A stretch of 64,000 nt of DNA from contig JAAOED010000015.1 of assembly GCA_016466735.1 (NCBI GenBank), positions 1 to 64,000 of the forward strand, written 5' to 3'. The number at the start of each line of letters is the position of its first letter. Within the stretch, counting starts at the first letter, position 1. Under the pieces are notes generated by a model. The model did not search any database, had not been told where the DNA came from, and saw only the letters and a list, made by a program, of their open reading frames with translations. Shown piece after piece: positions 8,002 through 17,429 of the stretch. Source of the DNA: Weissella confusa (GTDB lineage: Bacteria; Bacillota; Bacilli; Lactobacillales; Lactobacillaceae). Position numbers and translations under genes: made by a program.

Positions 8002-10203
8002 CTATTTGGCCTTAAAGTGATAAATTGTTGCGCTGAAATCTTCAAATACATTCGGCTCGTAAATACCTGCATTCATTAATTCATCGCCACCAAATTCATC
8101 GCCCGACACCACATTCTCATACGTCTTGTTCGGGTCCAAATCAACTAACTTCAGTAGATCATTTTCGGGTTGCCCATCTGACAACAACTTAAACGAAAAT
8201 ACGAGGGCTTCATTTTTATCATCACTCACGAACATCCACGCGCCTCGGTTTCCTTTGCTTGGATCAATAAGTCGGCTGTATCGACCGTATTGCACCAATT
8301 GCCGAATATCCTTGTATTGATCAACCTGCGCTTTGACAGCTTGCTTTTCTAATGGTGTCATCTGCGTTAAATCTAATTCGTAGCCAAAGACACTACTCAT
8401 TGCGACTGCACCACGCGTTTGAAGCGATGTATCACGCCCAGTCTGCTGATTAGGGGTTTCTGATACGTGCGACGTGAAAGAAGATGTTGGATAGCCTAAT
8501 GACGTACCATATTGAATCTTCATGCGTGCAACGGCATCCGTATTATCACTAGCCCAAGACTGTGGCATGTAATACATGAAACCAGCATCAATACGACCGC
8601 CACCACCTGAACAACCTTCCCACAAGATATCAGGATATTCTGTGGTCAAATCCTCTAATAGTCGGTATAACCCCAATACATATCGATGCATCACTTCACC
8701 TTGACGCTCAGCTGGTAAATCACTTGCATATATATCCGCCAAACTTCGATTCATATCCCACTTCACATAGTCAATATCTGTTGTATCAAGTAGTGCTTTA
8801 ATTTGACCATGAATATTTTCGCGCACCTCTGGCCGTCCGATATCAAGTACATACTGATTTCGTGATGGAATTGGCATTCGATTAGGCACTCGCAACATAT
8901 ATTCCGGATGATTTTGATAAAGTTTTGAATCAATTGAAATCATCTCTGGCTCTAACCAAATGCCAAATTTCAATTCGCGTTCATGGATGTAGTCAGCAAA
9001 ATGCTGGAGCCCCTGTGGGAATTTTTTATCTAGGACCTGCCAATCTCCTAATGATGTCATATCATCATCACGATGGCCAAACCACCCATCATCAAGAACA
9101 AACATTTCAATTCCTAATGCTTTAGCTTCGTCCACAATTGGCAATAGTCGTGCTTCATCAAAATCCATAAATGTCGCTTCCCAATTATTAACCAATATCG
9201 GTCGCGGACTATTTTTGTACTTGCTGCGTACCATCCGCTGTTGTAATAAATCGTGCAATGCATGACTCATACCGTTCAACCCGGCATGTGAATACGTCAT
9301 AATCACTTCTGGTGCTTGGAAACTATCTTGGCTGGCAATTTCCCAATCAAATTGGTCATCATTAATTCCAACCGAAATACGGTAAGAACCATATGGGTCT
9401 TTGCTAACTTCTTCTTTGTGATTGCCAGAATATGCCAAACTTAGCCCAAGTGCTTCGCCTTGAAATTCATCAGTGTTTCGATCAGTAATCGCAATAAAAT
9501 TATTCATGTGATGACTAGTTGTACCACGTCGACTTTGGAACGTTTTAGTACCAAACGTAATCGGTTCACGGTTAATATTTCGCTCGTTCAAGTGCCCGCC
9601 CGGCAAGGAGATAACATCCCTCTCACCAGCTGGTAAGTCAATCATCATCGATGCTATTTTTTCTACATTTACTGTTTGTTGACCATAATTAATAATTTTA
9701 ACCGAGCGAGTTACAACCGGGCGATTCCGATAAATTGTATAGTTCATCGCTAACGTTAAGTCACTTACATCATCTACCAAATTGATTGTTAATGTTTGTG
9801 CCTCAGAATTATCCAGTACGTAAGTCGCTGGCAGCCCTGTTAGCCCAGGCTTCCCATCTGAAATTGAATAGTCCTGGAACTTAAAAAACGTTGACCGGCT
9901 CCCATCTGCTTGCCTAATCACAAGCGCTGGCGACCTAAAGTCACCATCTCCTTCATAGCTATACTCGCGTAAAATAGCATCCAGCGAAAAAGTTCGGTCA
10001 AAGGATCCCGGCAAATTGCCAGAAAATCCACGGTCAATTCGTGGACTCTTTAACTGCCCATGGTATTTCTTAATGCGGCGTCCAAAGTATAGATGAGCCA
10101 ACACACCCCCATCTTCAATGCCCAGCACGTATGAGATTTCGTCATTATGCAGATGAAATGATTGCGTCTCAGCATCAAACGAAATTAAACTACCTTGTGT
10201 CAT
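8002..10203 (-). CDS. aga: Alpha-galactosidase, GH36
   Basis: This 733-residue GH36 enzyme hydrolyses terminal alpha-galactose from melibiose, raffinose or stachyose. An N-terminal beta-sandwich domain (about 1-330) precedes the (beta/alpha)8 barrel. The nucleophile Asp483 sits in KWDMNR, and the acid/base Asp553 in SDNTDA. The substrate-binding WEATFMDFDE, LDDGWFG and CSGGGGRIDAG motifs are all present, and the length matches lactobacillar MelA/AgaA. With no signal peptide it acts in the cytoplasm. It follows the permease gene after 2 bp, so both are one transcription unit under LacI-type and CcpA control at 12.25 kb. Confidence 0.97.
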   Translation of the reverse strand: MTQGSLISFDAETQSFHLHNDEISYVLGIEDGGVLAHLYFGRRIKKYHGQLKSPRIDRGFSGNLPGSFDRTFSLDAILREYSYEGDGDFRSPALVIRQADGSRSTFFKFQDYSISDGKPGLTGLPATYVLDNSEAQTLTINLVDDVSDLTLAMNYTIYRNRPVVTRSVKIINYGQQTVNVEKIASMMIDLPAGERDVISLPGGHLNERNINREPITFGTKTFQSRRGTTSHHMNNFIAITDRNTDEFQGEALGLSLAYSGNHKEEVSKDPYGSYRISVGINDDQFDWEIASQDSFQAPEVIMTYSHAGLNGMSHALHDLLQQRMVRSKYKNSPRPILVNNWEATFMDFDEARLLPIVDEAKALGIEMFVLDDGWFGHRDDDMTSLGDWQVLDKKFPQGLQHFADYIHERELKFGIWLEPEMISIDSKLYQNHPEYMLRVPNRMPIPSRNQYVLDIGRPEVRENIHGQIKALLDTTDIDYVKWDMNRSLADIYASDLPAERQGEVMHRYVLGLYRLLEDLTTEYPDILWEGCSGGGGRIDAGFMYYMPQSWASDNTDAVARMKIQYGTSLGYPTSSFTSHVSETPNQQTGRDTSLQTRGAVAMSSVFGYELDLTQMTPLEKQAVKAQVDQYKDIRQLVQYGRYSRLIDPSKGNRGAWMFVSDDKNEALVFSFKLLSDGQPENDLLKLVDLDPNKTYENVVSGDEFGGDELMNAGIYEPNVFEDFSATIYHFKAK

Positions 10204-10205
10204 AA

Positions 10206-12161
10206 TCAGATATCCCCCCTATTTTTCTTTTTAAATGTAAAGACCGTCTCACTAACCGGTGTTACCAATCCATCTATTGCTGCAACTAATTTAAATTCTT
10301 CGAAGTTTTGCCAGTTAGCTACCACAACTGCCACGGTGTCATCGTAACCGGCTTGCTTAATGGCCGGATCCCAGAATTCAAGCAATTGCTCCCCCTTTGC
10401 CACTTGTTGACCAGCTGTCACCAAGCTAGTAAAGCCAGTTCCATTCATGTTTACCGTACCAAACCCAACGTGAATTAACAGCGCGACACCATCTTCTGAC
10501 ACCAACCCAATTGCGTGTCGAGTTGGGAATACCTGCTTTACTGTTGCATTAACCGGACTAAACACCTTACCATCGGTGGGCCTGATAGCGAAACCACGGC
10601 CAACTTGACCACTGGCAAATATTTCATCTGAAACCGCCGACAACGGCATGATTTCCCCAGCCACTGGTGCGAGCAAAGCAACACTAGCTTCAGTCTCCTT
10701 AGTTTCAGATGTGATAGAAATATTTTGTCCCCAAGTCTTAGCCAGTTCGTCAACAATTTCCGCGTGACGTGTTTCAGTCAACGTTGACTTACGCCAGAAA
10801 ATTGTGAACGCAACTAGCAAAAAGATTGCCGGTACTCCGAACATCATGATTTTAAACTTAATGACTTCAGCAGCTGTAATTGAAGCCGCGGTTGCACCAG
10901 TTGTCATCCCAGCAATAACCGCCACCTGCCCAACAACACCATTTGAAAGCGCGCCACCTAACTTATCCAACAACGGACGAATAGAAAGGGTTAATGATTC
11001 ATCACGATGCCCTAATTTTAACTGACCGTACTCCACTGAGTCTGTAATAATCATTAGCACCACCAAGAAGATGACAGCTTGTGGTACTTGGAACATTTCT
11101 GCACCCATCAAAACCAACGCAAATGACTTGCCCGCCATTGAAAATACTAATAGACCTGCCATCATAATTCCGATGGAAAGCGCGAATACACGGCGCCGAT
11201 TAAATCGATCGACTAGACGTGGGAAGATTGAAACTGAAACCAAACTAATGACAATATTGACCCCCTGGAATACTGAGAAGAGGGTTGATTTTCCCATGAT
11301 AAAGGTGAAGTAATACAGCACCAACGAATTTTCGATATTTATCCCGATGGCATAGATACCATAAGTTAACGCAATCCACATCAATTGATCATTTTTAGCC
11401 AGAGTTTCAAAAATTTGCTTGAATCCGACAGTATCTTTTTCATTCTTACGCAGATCAGACTGAACTTCCTTCGTGCCTAATCCAACAATCCATGACGTTG
11501 CAATCCCGACTAAGGCAACAATTAAACCAAAGATAAACCATCCACGTGCGTCACCTGTACCGTTATCCTGATTAACTGAAAAGAACAACACTAGCGGCAT
11601 TACAACCACACCAACTAGTCCTCCACCTAGCGTTGATCCAATTCGGGCGAAAGAAGAAGTTCGTTCACGTTCTTTGGAATTAAATGACAACGCTGGAATC
11701 ATCGACCAAAAAGCAACATCTTTAAACGAATAAAAGATATCCATGATGATATACAAGAATGCAAACGCAACGAGATATAGATATGGGTGACTTTGATTCA
11801 GTCCCCCTAAATCAGTAAACAGTAATAGCAAAATAATCGATGTTATGGTTCCACCGACTACCACCCAAGGTTTAAATTGACCAAAACGTGTTTTTGTCCG
11901 ATCAATCCAATTACCAATAAACGGATCAATTAACAGTTCAACCACACGTAAAATCGTAATGATTGCCGTGATATACATAATCATCCGATTATTCTGTGCT
12001 TTATCTCCTGTATTAAATAAATGTGTCGTCACAAACATGATGAAATATGTCGAAAGAGCACCATAAAATACATCATTTCCAAAAGCACCAAATGCATACG
12101 ACACGCGTGAAAGCGCCCTTTGCATTGAACTTTGACTAGACTGAACACCCACTCTGTCCAT
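10206..12161 (-). CDS. GPH-family alpha-galactoside permease with C-terminal EIIA domain
   Basis: This 651-residue sugar:cation symporter or exchanger is of the LacS/RafP type. About twelve membrane segments span residues 30-475, with the GPH-type loop RTKTRFGQFKPW near residue 90. A C-terminal EIIA-Glc-like domain (about 495-645) has His564 in ALLIHVGFGTV, the site phosphorylated by HPr(His-P) in LacS. It most likely imports melibiose or raffinose for the adjacent alpha-galactosidase; lactose is less likely because no beta-galactosidase is near. The ATG follows a GGGGGGTAAGG ribosome site. Confidence 0.92.
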   Translation of the reverse strand: MDRVGVQSSQSSMQRALSRVSYAFGAFGNDVFYGALSTYFIMFVTTHLFNTGDKAQNNRMIMYITAIITILRVVELLIDPFIGNWIDRTKTRFGQFKPWVVVGGTITSIILLLLFTDLGGLNQSHPYLYLVAFAFLYIIMDIFYSFKDVAFWSMIPALSFNSKERERTSSFARIGSTLGGGLVGVVVMPLVLFFSVNQDNGTGDARGWFIFGLIVALVGIATSWIVGLGTKEVQSDLRKNEKDTVGFKQIFETLAKNDQLMWIALTYGIYAIGINIENSLVLYYFTFIMGKSTLFSVFQGVNIVISLVSVSIFPRLVDRFNRRRVFALSIGIMMAGLLVFSMAGKSFALVLMGAEMFQVPQAVIFLVVLMIITDSVEYGQLKLGHRDESLTLSIRPLLDKLGGALSNGVVGQVAVIAGMTTGATAASITAAEVIKFKIMMFGVPAIFLLVAFTIFWRKSTLTETRHAEIVDELAKTWGQNISITSETKETEASVALLAPVAGEIMPLSAVSDEIFASGQVGRGFAIRPTDGKVFSPVNATVKQVFPTRHAIGLVSEDGVALLIHVGFGTVNMNGTGFTSLVTAGQQVAKGEQLLEFWDPAIKQAGYDDTVAVVVANWQNFEEFKLVAAIDGLVTPVSETVFTFKKKNRGDI

Positions 12162-12214
12162 CGTACCTTACCCCCCAAGGCTTATTTTAATAGTAACAAG
12201 CGTCTTCAAAACTC

Positions 12215-12237
12215 GTTTACTTGTTTACTTGTTTACT
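12215..12237. repeat. Three tandem 8-bp repeats in the permease leader
   Basis: GTTTACTT occurs twice and is followed by GTTTACT, at exact 8-bp period (12215, 12223, 12231). Each unit contains GTAAAC on the minus strand, the same half-site as in the nearby cre/LacI-type palindrome. It lies just downstream of the predicted transcription start. Confidence 0.7.
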
Positions 12238-12244
12238 AACTTAA

Positions 12245-12273
12245 ATTGTAAACGCTTACATTTAGTTATGCAA
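12245..12273 (-). promoter_or_regulatory. Promoter of the permease/alpha-galactosidase operon
   Basis: -35 TTGCAT (12268-12273) and -10 TACAAT (12245-12250) are 17 bp apart on the minus strand. The spacer and the -10 are covered by a perfect cre-like palindrome. Confidence 0.75.
12247..12260. promoter_or_regulatory. Perfect cre/LacI-type operator
   Basis: TGTAAACGCTTACA fits the cre consensus at every position. It overlaps the -10 and spacer of the operon promoter, so bound CcpA or the neighbouring LacI-family protein would exclude RNA polymerase. Confidence 0.85.
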
Positions 12274-12281
12274 CTCGTAAA

Positions 12282-12321
12282 TTAAAAAGACCCGGGACAA
12301 ATTAATACTTTGCCCCAGATC
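12282..12321 (-). terminator. Terminator of the LacI-family gene
   Basis: A 13-bp stem with G-U pairs (12289-12301 with 12309-12321) is followed on the minus strand by TTTTTAATTT. Confidence 0.85.
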
Positions 12322-12348
12322 TTCTCAATCAATCAATACAGTTATTAT

Positions 12349-13374
<1,026 letters not shown>

Positions 13375-13456
13375 CTATCAGTCATGAATAAAGAAACCCA
13401 CGCCATGGTTTAGCTATTATTTGCTAAATTTTACCACTTAAATCAATAGATGAGAG

Positions 13457-13482
13457 CAAAACCGTTTACACCAATTGTAAAT
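13457..13482. promoter_or_regulatory. Operator region upstream of the LacI-family gene
   Basis: A cre-like element (minus strand TGTAAACGGTTTTG, 13457-13470) overlaps an inverted repeat TTTACA-N5-TGTAAA. It may serve CcpA or autoregulation. Confidence 0.5.
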
Positions 13483-13490
13483 CCTTAACA

Positions 13491-13546
13491 ACATAAAAAC
13501 AGCCTGCTAATCACGTAAAGAAGTGGTCGCCAGGCTGTTTTTATGT
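13491..13546 (-). terminator. Terminator of the XRE/membrane-protein pair
   Basis: A perfect 16-bp stem (13491-13506 with 13531-13546) contains a T5 tract in its 3' arm on either strand. By position it ends the minus-strand unit stopping at 13620. Confidence 0.75.
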
Positions 13547-13619
13547 TGGTAATAGTAACTCTACTTTGACTGTTCGTTACCGACGGATGAACAATTTATT
13601 ACCATTCAACGTAATATGA

Positions 13620-14087
13620 TTAAAAATTTTCATCAAAATACCGGTATGCAAAATAATTGGTCCACGCCATAACAATCAATGTGAGCAGTACGTAGCCGAT
13701 AGATAGGTCAATAATCATTACCTTCGAAAGACCTGCCATAAATAATCCAACCACAATTATTTCTACTAAGTACAAAACAACCATTATATACAAAACTCGT
13801 GATGCTGCTAAATGAGCTCGAATCATGTTATTTAGCTCTCGTTCATCATTGTGCGGATCATCTGACATCACAGACATAATATCTAAATTAAATGCACTCC
13901 CTTTTTTACCTGTTAAACTCACACCAGTACTTTTTTGATACCAGCCAAATAATAGTGCCTCAGCAGCGATCACGAAAATACCGCCCGATTTCTGCAATAC
14001 AAGTTGCCAAGCTAGTACACCAAGAATGAGTGCTAAGGCCGTTCGAAAGATTGCAGTCTTCAACGTGAATAACTTCGTATTAATCAT
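13620..14087 (-). CDS. Membrane protein paired with an XRE regulator
   Basis: This protein of about 155 residues has two hydrophobic segments near residues 12-45, a polar central part (FNLDIMSVMSDDPHNDEREL), and two more near 95-145, so probably four membrane helices. I do not know its function. The ATG at 14087 is preceded by GGAGGAAATT and lies inside the end of the XRE gene (8-bp overlap), so the two are co-translated. Such XRE plus small membrane protein pairs are common in lactic acid bacteria; the membrane protein may act with or against the regulator. Confidence 0.75.
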   Translation of the reverse strand: MINTKLFTLKTAIFRTALALILGVLAWQLVLQKSGGIFVIAAEALLFGWYQKSTGVSLTGKKGSAFNLDIMSVMSDDPHNDERELNNMIRAHLAASRVLYIMVVLYLVEIIVVGLFMAGLSKVMIIDLSIGYVLLTLIVMAWTNYFAYRYFDENF

Positions 14088-14277
14088 AATTTCCTCCAAA
14101 AAGATCATCAACGGTTGTCTCTAAAACTTTAGCTAACGAAAATGCTAATGCAAGTGACGGATCATACTTTGCTGCCTCAATAGCATTAATAGTTTGGCGC
14201 GTGACACCAGTTGCTATTGCTAACTTTTCCTGCGATAGTCCTTGCTGTGTTCTTAATACCTTAATCTTATTTTCCAT
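14080..14277 (-). CDS. Small XRE-family HTH regulator
   Basis: This 65-residue protein is essentially one Cro/CI HTH domain (LRTQQGLSQEKLAIATGVTRQTINAIE), ending in the conserved TTVDDLFGG. It resembles the YozG/YgzD group of mini-regulators. It overlaps the downstream membrane-protein gene by 8 bp, and the two form a minimal regulatory operon. The target is unknown; autoregulation is likely. Confidence 0.88.
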   Translation of the reverse strand: MENKIKVLRTQQGLSQEKLAIATGVTRQTINAIEAAKYDPSLALAFSLAKVLETTVDDLFGGNYD

Positions 14278-14361
14278 GAATTCATTGTAAAATTGTTTTT
14301 ACATTATGTCAAACATGTTTTACATAAATGATATAGGTGAATAGAACTACTGTTAACAACA

Positions 14362-14403
14362 CAAAAATCCGATCAACAACCTAAATAAGGTCATTAACCG
14401 GAT
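14362..14403 (-). terminator. Hairpin below the recombinase relic
   Basis: ATCCG (14367-14371) pairs with CGGAT (14399-14403), with further inner pairs including ACCT/AGGT. A short T run follows on the minus strand. Confidence 0.6.
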
Positions 14404-15323
14404 GTTCTACTCTATTAACCATACTTGAATTGGCCCTTAGCTTGACGCGTCACTGCGTTCACAAACCTTCAAACAGTGTAACCCTGTTCCTTGCGTACAA
14501 CCTTCAACCATTCGCTAGCGTCTTGAGCGATTGTGATTGATGTTTATGTTAGCTTCTCTGCCTTTGGCAACCCCCATCTTCTTGAAGTCAACGCCTGCTG
14601 CGTGGCGACGTTGAACATTAGGGAACTTCAGTGGACGACCTCAACACAATCATATCTCGGCGACTTGTGCGCATGACGGCATCAAATTACGTCTCAACTA
14701 CCCATATTCAAAATATCAATGCTGATGTTGTTTGCCAACCAACCATCAATAATCTTCGCACAATCGCCAACGGCACTTGCAATTCGCTCCGACTTAGCAA
14801 CAACAATTGTGTCACCAGTCTGAACCATCCCATTCAGTAAATCGAATTGTGGACGATTCGGTGTAATTCTCTGAGGAAGTATCGGCGACACCAAATTTAG
14901 TCAAGTGATCAATTTGGTCTTCAAGATTTTGACCACGTAATGAAACAGGTGCATAACCATATTTTTTGACTATTTGACGTTTTCGTTTTGGTCACATCTT
15001 ATATAACCATACTGTCATCTGTTAGTATTGGCACGTTACTATCATGTCCGAATCGTTCAATATATGAACACAACATGTGTTCCATCAGCCTAAGCAGAGA
15101 AAACCACTGCGCGGAGATTTTTTTGTCGGGAAATTAAAAATTAGATAGTTCCAAAATATCGGAAAACAACTGTTTTTGGCATTTACTAATTTATTATAAG
15201 TATTGAACGGCGCTGTTTTAAGCTAGTTACCCATGCCACAACCCCCGTCTGGTTTGGTATTTAAGCTTTGACTAGAATGAAATAACACAGGCCACACTAA
15301 TAGTATGAAAGGAGTGCGCCACT
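14404..15323. other. Decayed accessory stretch
   Basis: Apart from the serine-recombinase relic (14631-14968) no intact gene is visible. Minus-strand fragments at 14430-14560 (KEQGYTV, RFVNAVTRQAKGQFKYG in broken frames) look like the tail of another lost gene that I cannot name. 14970-15323 is AT-rich and should hold the promoter of the plus-strand cassette, but no convincing -35/-10 pair was seen. Confidence 0.55.
14631..14968 (-). pseudogene. Broken serine recombinase (resolvase/invertase)
   Basis: The N-terminal part in one frame reads KKYGYAPVSLRGQNLEDQID, matching the YARVSTKGQN motif with the catalytic Ser. After a frameshift the next frame reads RPQFDLLNGMVQTGDTIVVAKSERIA and IDILNMG, the core of resolvases. 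A third frame keeps FDAVM...RYDCVE, the remains of the FNVMAAFAEFERD-like helix. The start codon is lost and several stops occur, so it is dead. It marks an old mobile-element or plasmid insertion beside the unusual cassette that follows. Confidence 0.85.
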
Positions 15324-15683
15324 ATGACACACTCGCAGAACTTCATATTCCTAAGTGGAGTCTATGAATTGTTTCCAGAACTGTCTGTCACAACAATTCG
15401 TCGAATCATCGAACCGATTCTTTCTGATGAATCTAACAAGGAACTTATTTATCGTCGGAACAACTCTGACAATCACTCCGCCATTGCGATTGATAAATCG
15501 TTGTTGCCAGAAATCTCACTTCTGCTTTCAACCTATTCATTGCAACAGAACGTGTTGAAGTCACTTCCGAACAACAAAGCTTCCCTTAAAAAGATCATCC
15601 TTGATTTGATATTTGAGTCATCCGACTCGAAAATCACAATTGGTAGAGTCCATTCCCTAATTCAACGTCTTGAAAGCGACTGA
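15324..15683 (+). CDS. Unknown protein, first gene of a four-gene cassette
   Basis: I do not recognise this soluble 119-residue protein. It has no membrane segment; the N-terminal half is predicted helical (ELFPELSVTTIRRIIEPIL, which could be a winged-helix-like unit), and the C-terminal third is helix-rich (KIILDLIFE, VHSLIQRLE). A GAAAGGAG ribosome site precedes the ATG. It is followed 40 bp later by a membrane protein, and the four genes through 17363 end at one terminator. A regulatory role is possible but only inferred. Confidence 0.75.
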   Translation: MTHSQNFIFLSGVYELFPELSVTTIRRIIEPILSDESNKELIYRRNNSDNHSAIAIDKSLLPEISLLLSTYSLQQNVLKSLPNNKASLKKIILDLIFESSDSKITIGRVHSLIQRLESD

Positions 15684-15723
15684 CGGTCATTTTTTTGTTT
15701 TAGGAGTATAGGGAGTATTTATC

Positions 15724-16191
15724 ATGCAAAATATGCACAAGCAACGTATCGCATTACTAGTCGTAGCAATTATTCTTATCATCATGGGACTATTCGTTAC
15801 TATGGCAACCAACTATCCAAATCCTGGTGATAATTACAAGGAAATTCACTTTGCTTTCGTCGGTTTGATTACTGGTGTACTTGCACTTATTGGTAAGCGT
15901 GATGCAGCATTGCCAATCTGGTCAAAGATTATCGTTACACTTGCCAACTTGTGGGCAGCATACCTTGGGTTTGTATTTAAGACTGTTGTTGAAAAGATGG
16001 CTACTGAAGTTGCCACGTCAGATTCAAGCAATGGTCTTGGTCAAATTGCTGAAGCTTTTGGTAAGACAGCTAAGCTTGCTACACACACCGCACCTGAAGC
16101 AACGAGTGCACCAACGATTGCTGCCGTAATCGCTGTTATTGCAATCGTTTTGGTTTGGTTCTTCAGTAGCAAGAGCACCAAGGAGAACTAA
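15724..16191 (+). CDS. Integral membrane protein, unknown function
   Basis: This 155-residue protein has hydrophobic segments near residues 8-28, 42-60, 66-88 and 130-150, with a short polar Ala/Thr-rich region (TSDSSNGLGQIAEAFGKTAKLATHTAPEA in part) before the last one. I do not recognise the family. The gene is preceded by GGGAG and followed after only 2 bp by the next, so the pair is tightly coupled. It may anchor or partner the large extracellular protein encoded next. Confidence 0.78.
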   Translation: MQNMHKQRIALLVVAIILIIMGLFVTMATNYPNPGDNYKEIHFAFVGLITGVLALIGKRDAALPIWSKIIVTLANLWAAYLGFVFKTVVEKMATEVATSDSSNGLGQIAEAFGKTAKLATHTAPEATSAPTIAAVIAVIAIVLVWFFSSKSTKEN

Positions 16192-16193
16192 AT

Positions 16194-17162
16194 ATGGATA
16201 TTTTGAAGAATAAGTTTGTTTGGGTTGGCGTAGCAGTTGTTGTCATCGGTGGTGGTGCATTTGCGATCCACTCACACAACTCAGCCAACAAACAATTGAC
16301 GCCATACACGGCTATGAATGGTTCACAACGTGTTTGGTACATTGCTGATACTGACGATAATGGTGGTCTATCACTTAATTCAGATGTTGATACTGTGTTG
16401 GTTTCAAAGGGTGGCAAGATTACTGACTTTCCAACAAAGTCAGATTCTGATGTCATCAAGGAAGCTAAGGCAATTACGCTAAGTGATCTTAAGGACCAAA
16501 AAAAGAAGATGACCCAAGGATACAAGCGACTTGCATCATATTTGAACAGTCAAAAAGACATCGATGACGTGAATTGGGATCCCACACCCGACTATGAATT
16601 CAAGAACGGTTTGCCAATTAATATGAATGACGGTCCAAAGCACGTTGATTTAAAGGACATGGCTGATCGAAAGGCACTCCTGAAAAAGGTGTACGATGAA
16701 TCACTGAAGACTGTTGATAATTACAGTAACATCAAGCCTGGAAAAGCAACATTTGAAGGCGTTTCTGCTGATGGTAACAATGTTACTGAAGAGACTATTA
16801 AATGGAACAATTCTTCAGACTTACGAAACTATCCTCTTCTAACTGTTTCAAACGGTGATTACATCGCTAATGATCCATCTGATTTCACTCTTTTGAAAAA
16901 CGATAATTACTACAAAAAGTATACGGTAACGAAGGCATATTCACCTGCTGACAACACTGCAGACTTCACAATCAGTCGTCAATATCCTTCTAAGCAACTC
17001 AAGGATAAGACATACGCTGGTTATGTTGGAACCCATGATGAACTACTAATCACAAACGTTCCTGACATGACGGCTAAGATTACCGACGCCAACGGCAATC
17101 CTTCGAGTGCGACAGGCTTTGACAGCGCCACGCAAAAGGGTGTCAAGTTTGTAACGGATTAA
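16194..17162 (+). CDS. Membrane-anchored extracellular protein, unknown function
   Basis: This 322-residue protein has a short positive N terminus, one hydrophobic segment (about 9-26, WVGVAVVVIGGGAFAI) without a lipobox Cys, and a long polar Asp/Asn/Lys-rich domain that should face outward. That domain contains several aromatic-rich strands (RVWYIADTDDNGGL, YYKKYTVTKAYS). I cannot assign a family. Composition and anchoring are those of surface proteins of lactobacilli. It starts 2 bp after the preceding membrane-protein gene. It could be an adhesin, receptor or substrate-binding component. Confidence 0.75.
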   Translation: MDILKNKFVWVGVAVVVIGGGAFAIHSHNSANKQLTPYTAMNGSQRVWYIADTDDNGGLSLNSDVDTVLVSKGGKITDFPTKSDSDVIKEAKAITLSDLKDQKKKMTQGYKRLASYLNSQKDIDDVNWDPTPDYEFKNGLPINMNDGPKHVDLKDMADRKALLKKVYDESLKTVDNYSNIKPGKATFEGVSADGNNVTEETIKWNNSSDLRNYPLLTVSNGDYIANDPSDFTLLKNDNYYKKYTVTKAYSPADNTADFTISRQYPSKQLKDKTYAGYVGTHDELLITNVPDMTAKITDANGNPSSATGFDSATQKGVKFVTD

Positions 17163-17174
17163 GGAGCATTCATC

Positions 17175-17363
17175 ATGGTTAAAGTCGCATGGTTTCAAGA
17201 AGAATTAGTTGGAAAAAATGAACGAGAGCGACGTAAGCAAATCCAGGCCAAGGCTGACTTCTTGGCTCAGATTTCACGCGATAGAGTTATCTCGATCACA
17301 AACATTACACTTCAGCATAGTGGCAGAACCCATGCCAACGTAACGTATGTATATTACGAGTAA
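17175..17363 (+). CDS. Small protein, possibly Cse60-like
   Basis: This 62-residue protein starts with a beta strand (VKVAWFQEE), has a charged helix (NERERRKQIQAKADFLAQI) and ends in two strands (VISITNITLQ, HANVTYVYYE). The layout recalls the small Cse60-type fold (VKVFDEEHE..helix..YSAMIVYED), but the match is by eye and weak. It is the last gene of the cassette, 12 bp after the surface protein, with a strong terminator directly behind. Function unknown. Confidence 0.65.
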   Translation: MVKVAWFQEELVGKNERERRKQIQAKADFLAQISRDRVISITNITLQHSGRTHANVTYVYYE

Positions 17364-17374
17364 TTGAACACATT

Positions 17375-17425
17375 AAAGCCCCGTAACCACTTCTGCATAT
17401 TGCAGTTGGTTACGGGGCTTTTTGT
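17375..17425. terminator. Bidirectional terminator of the cassette and the reductase gene
   Basis: A perfect 15-bp stem (17375-17389 with 17407-17421) ends in a T run on the plus strand and lies between converging genes. Confidence 0.92.
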
Positions 17426-17429
17426 ATTC

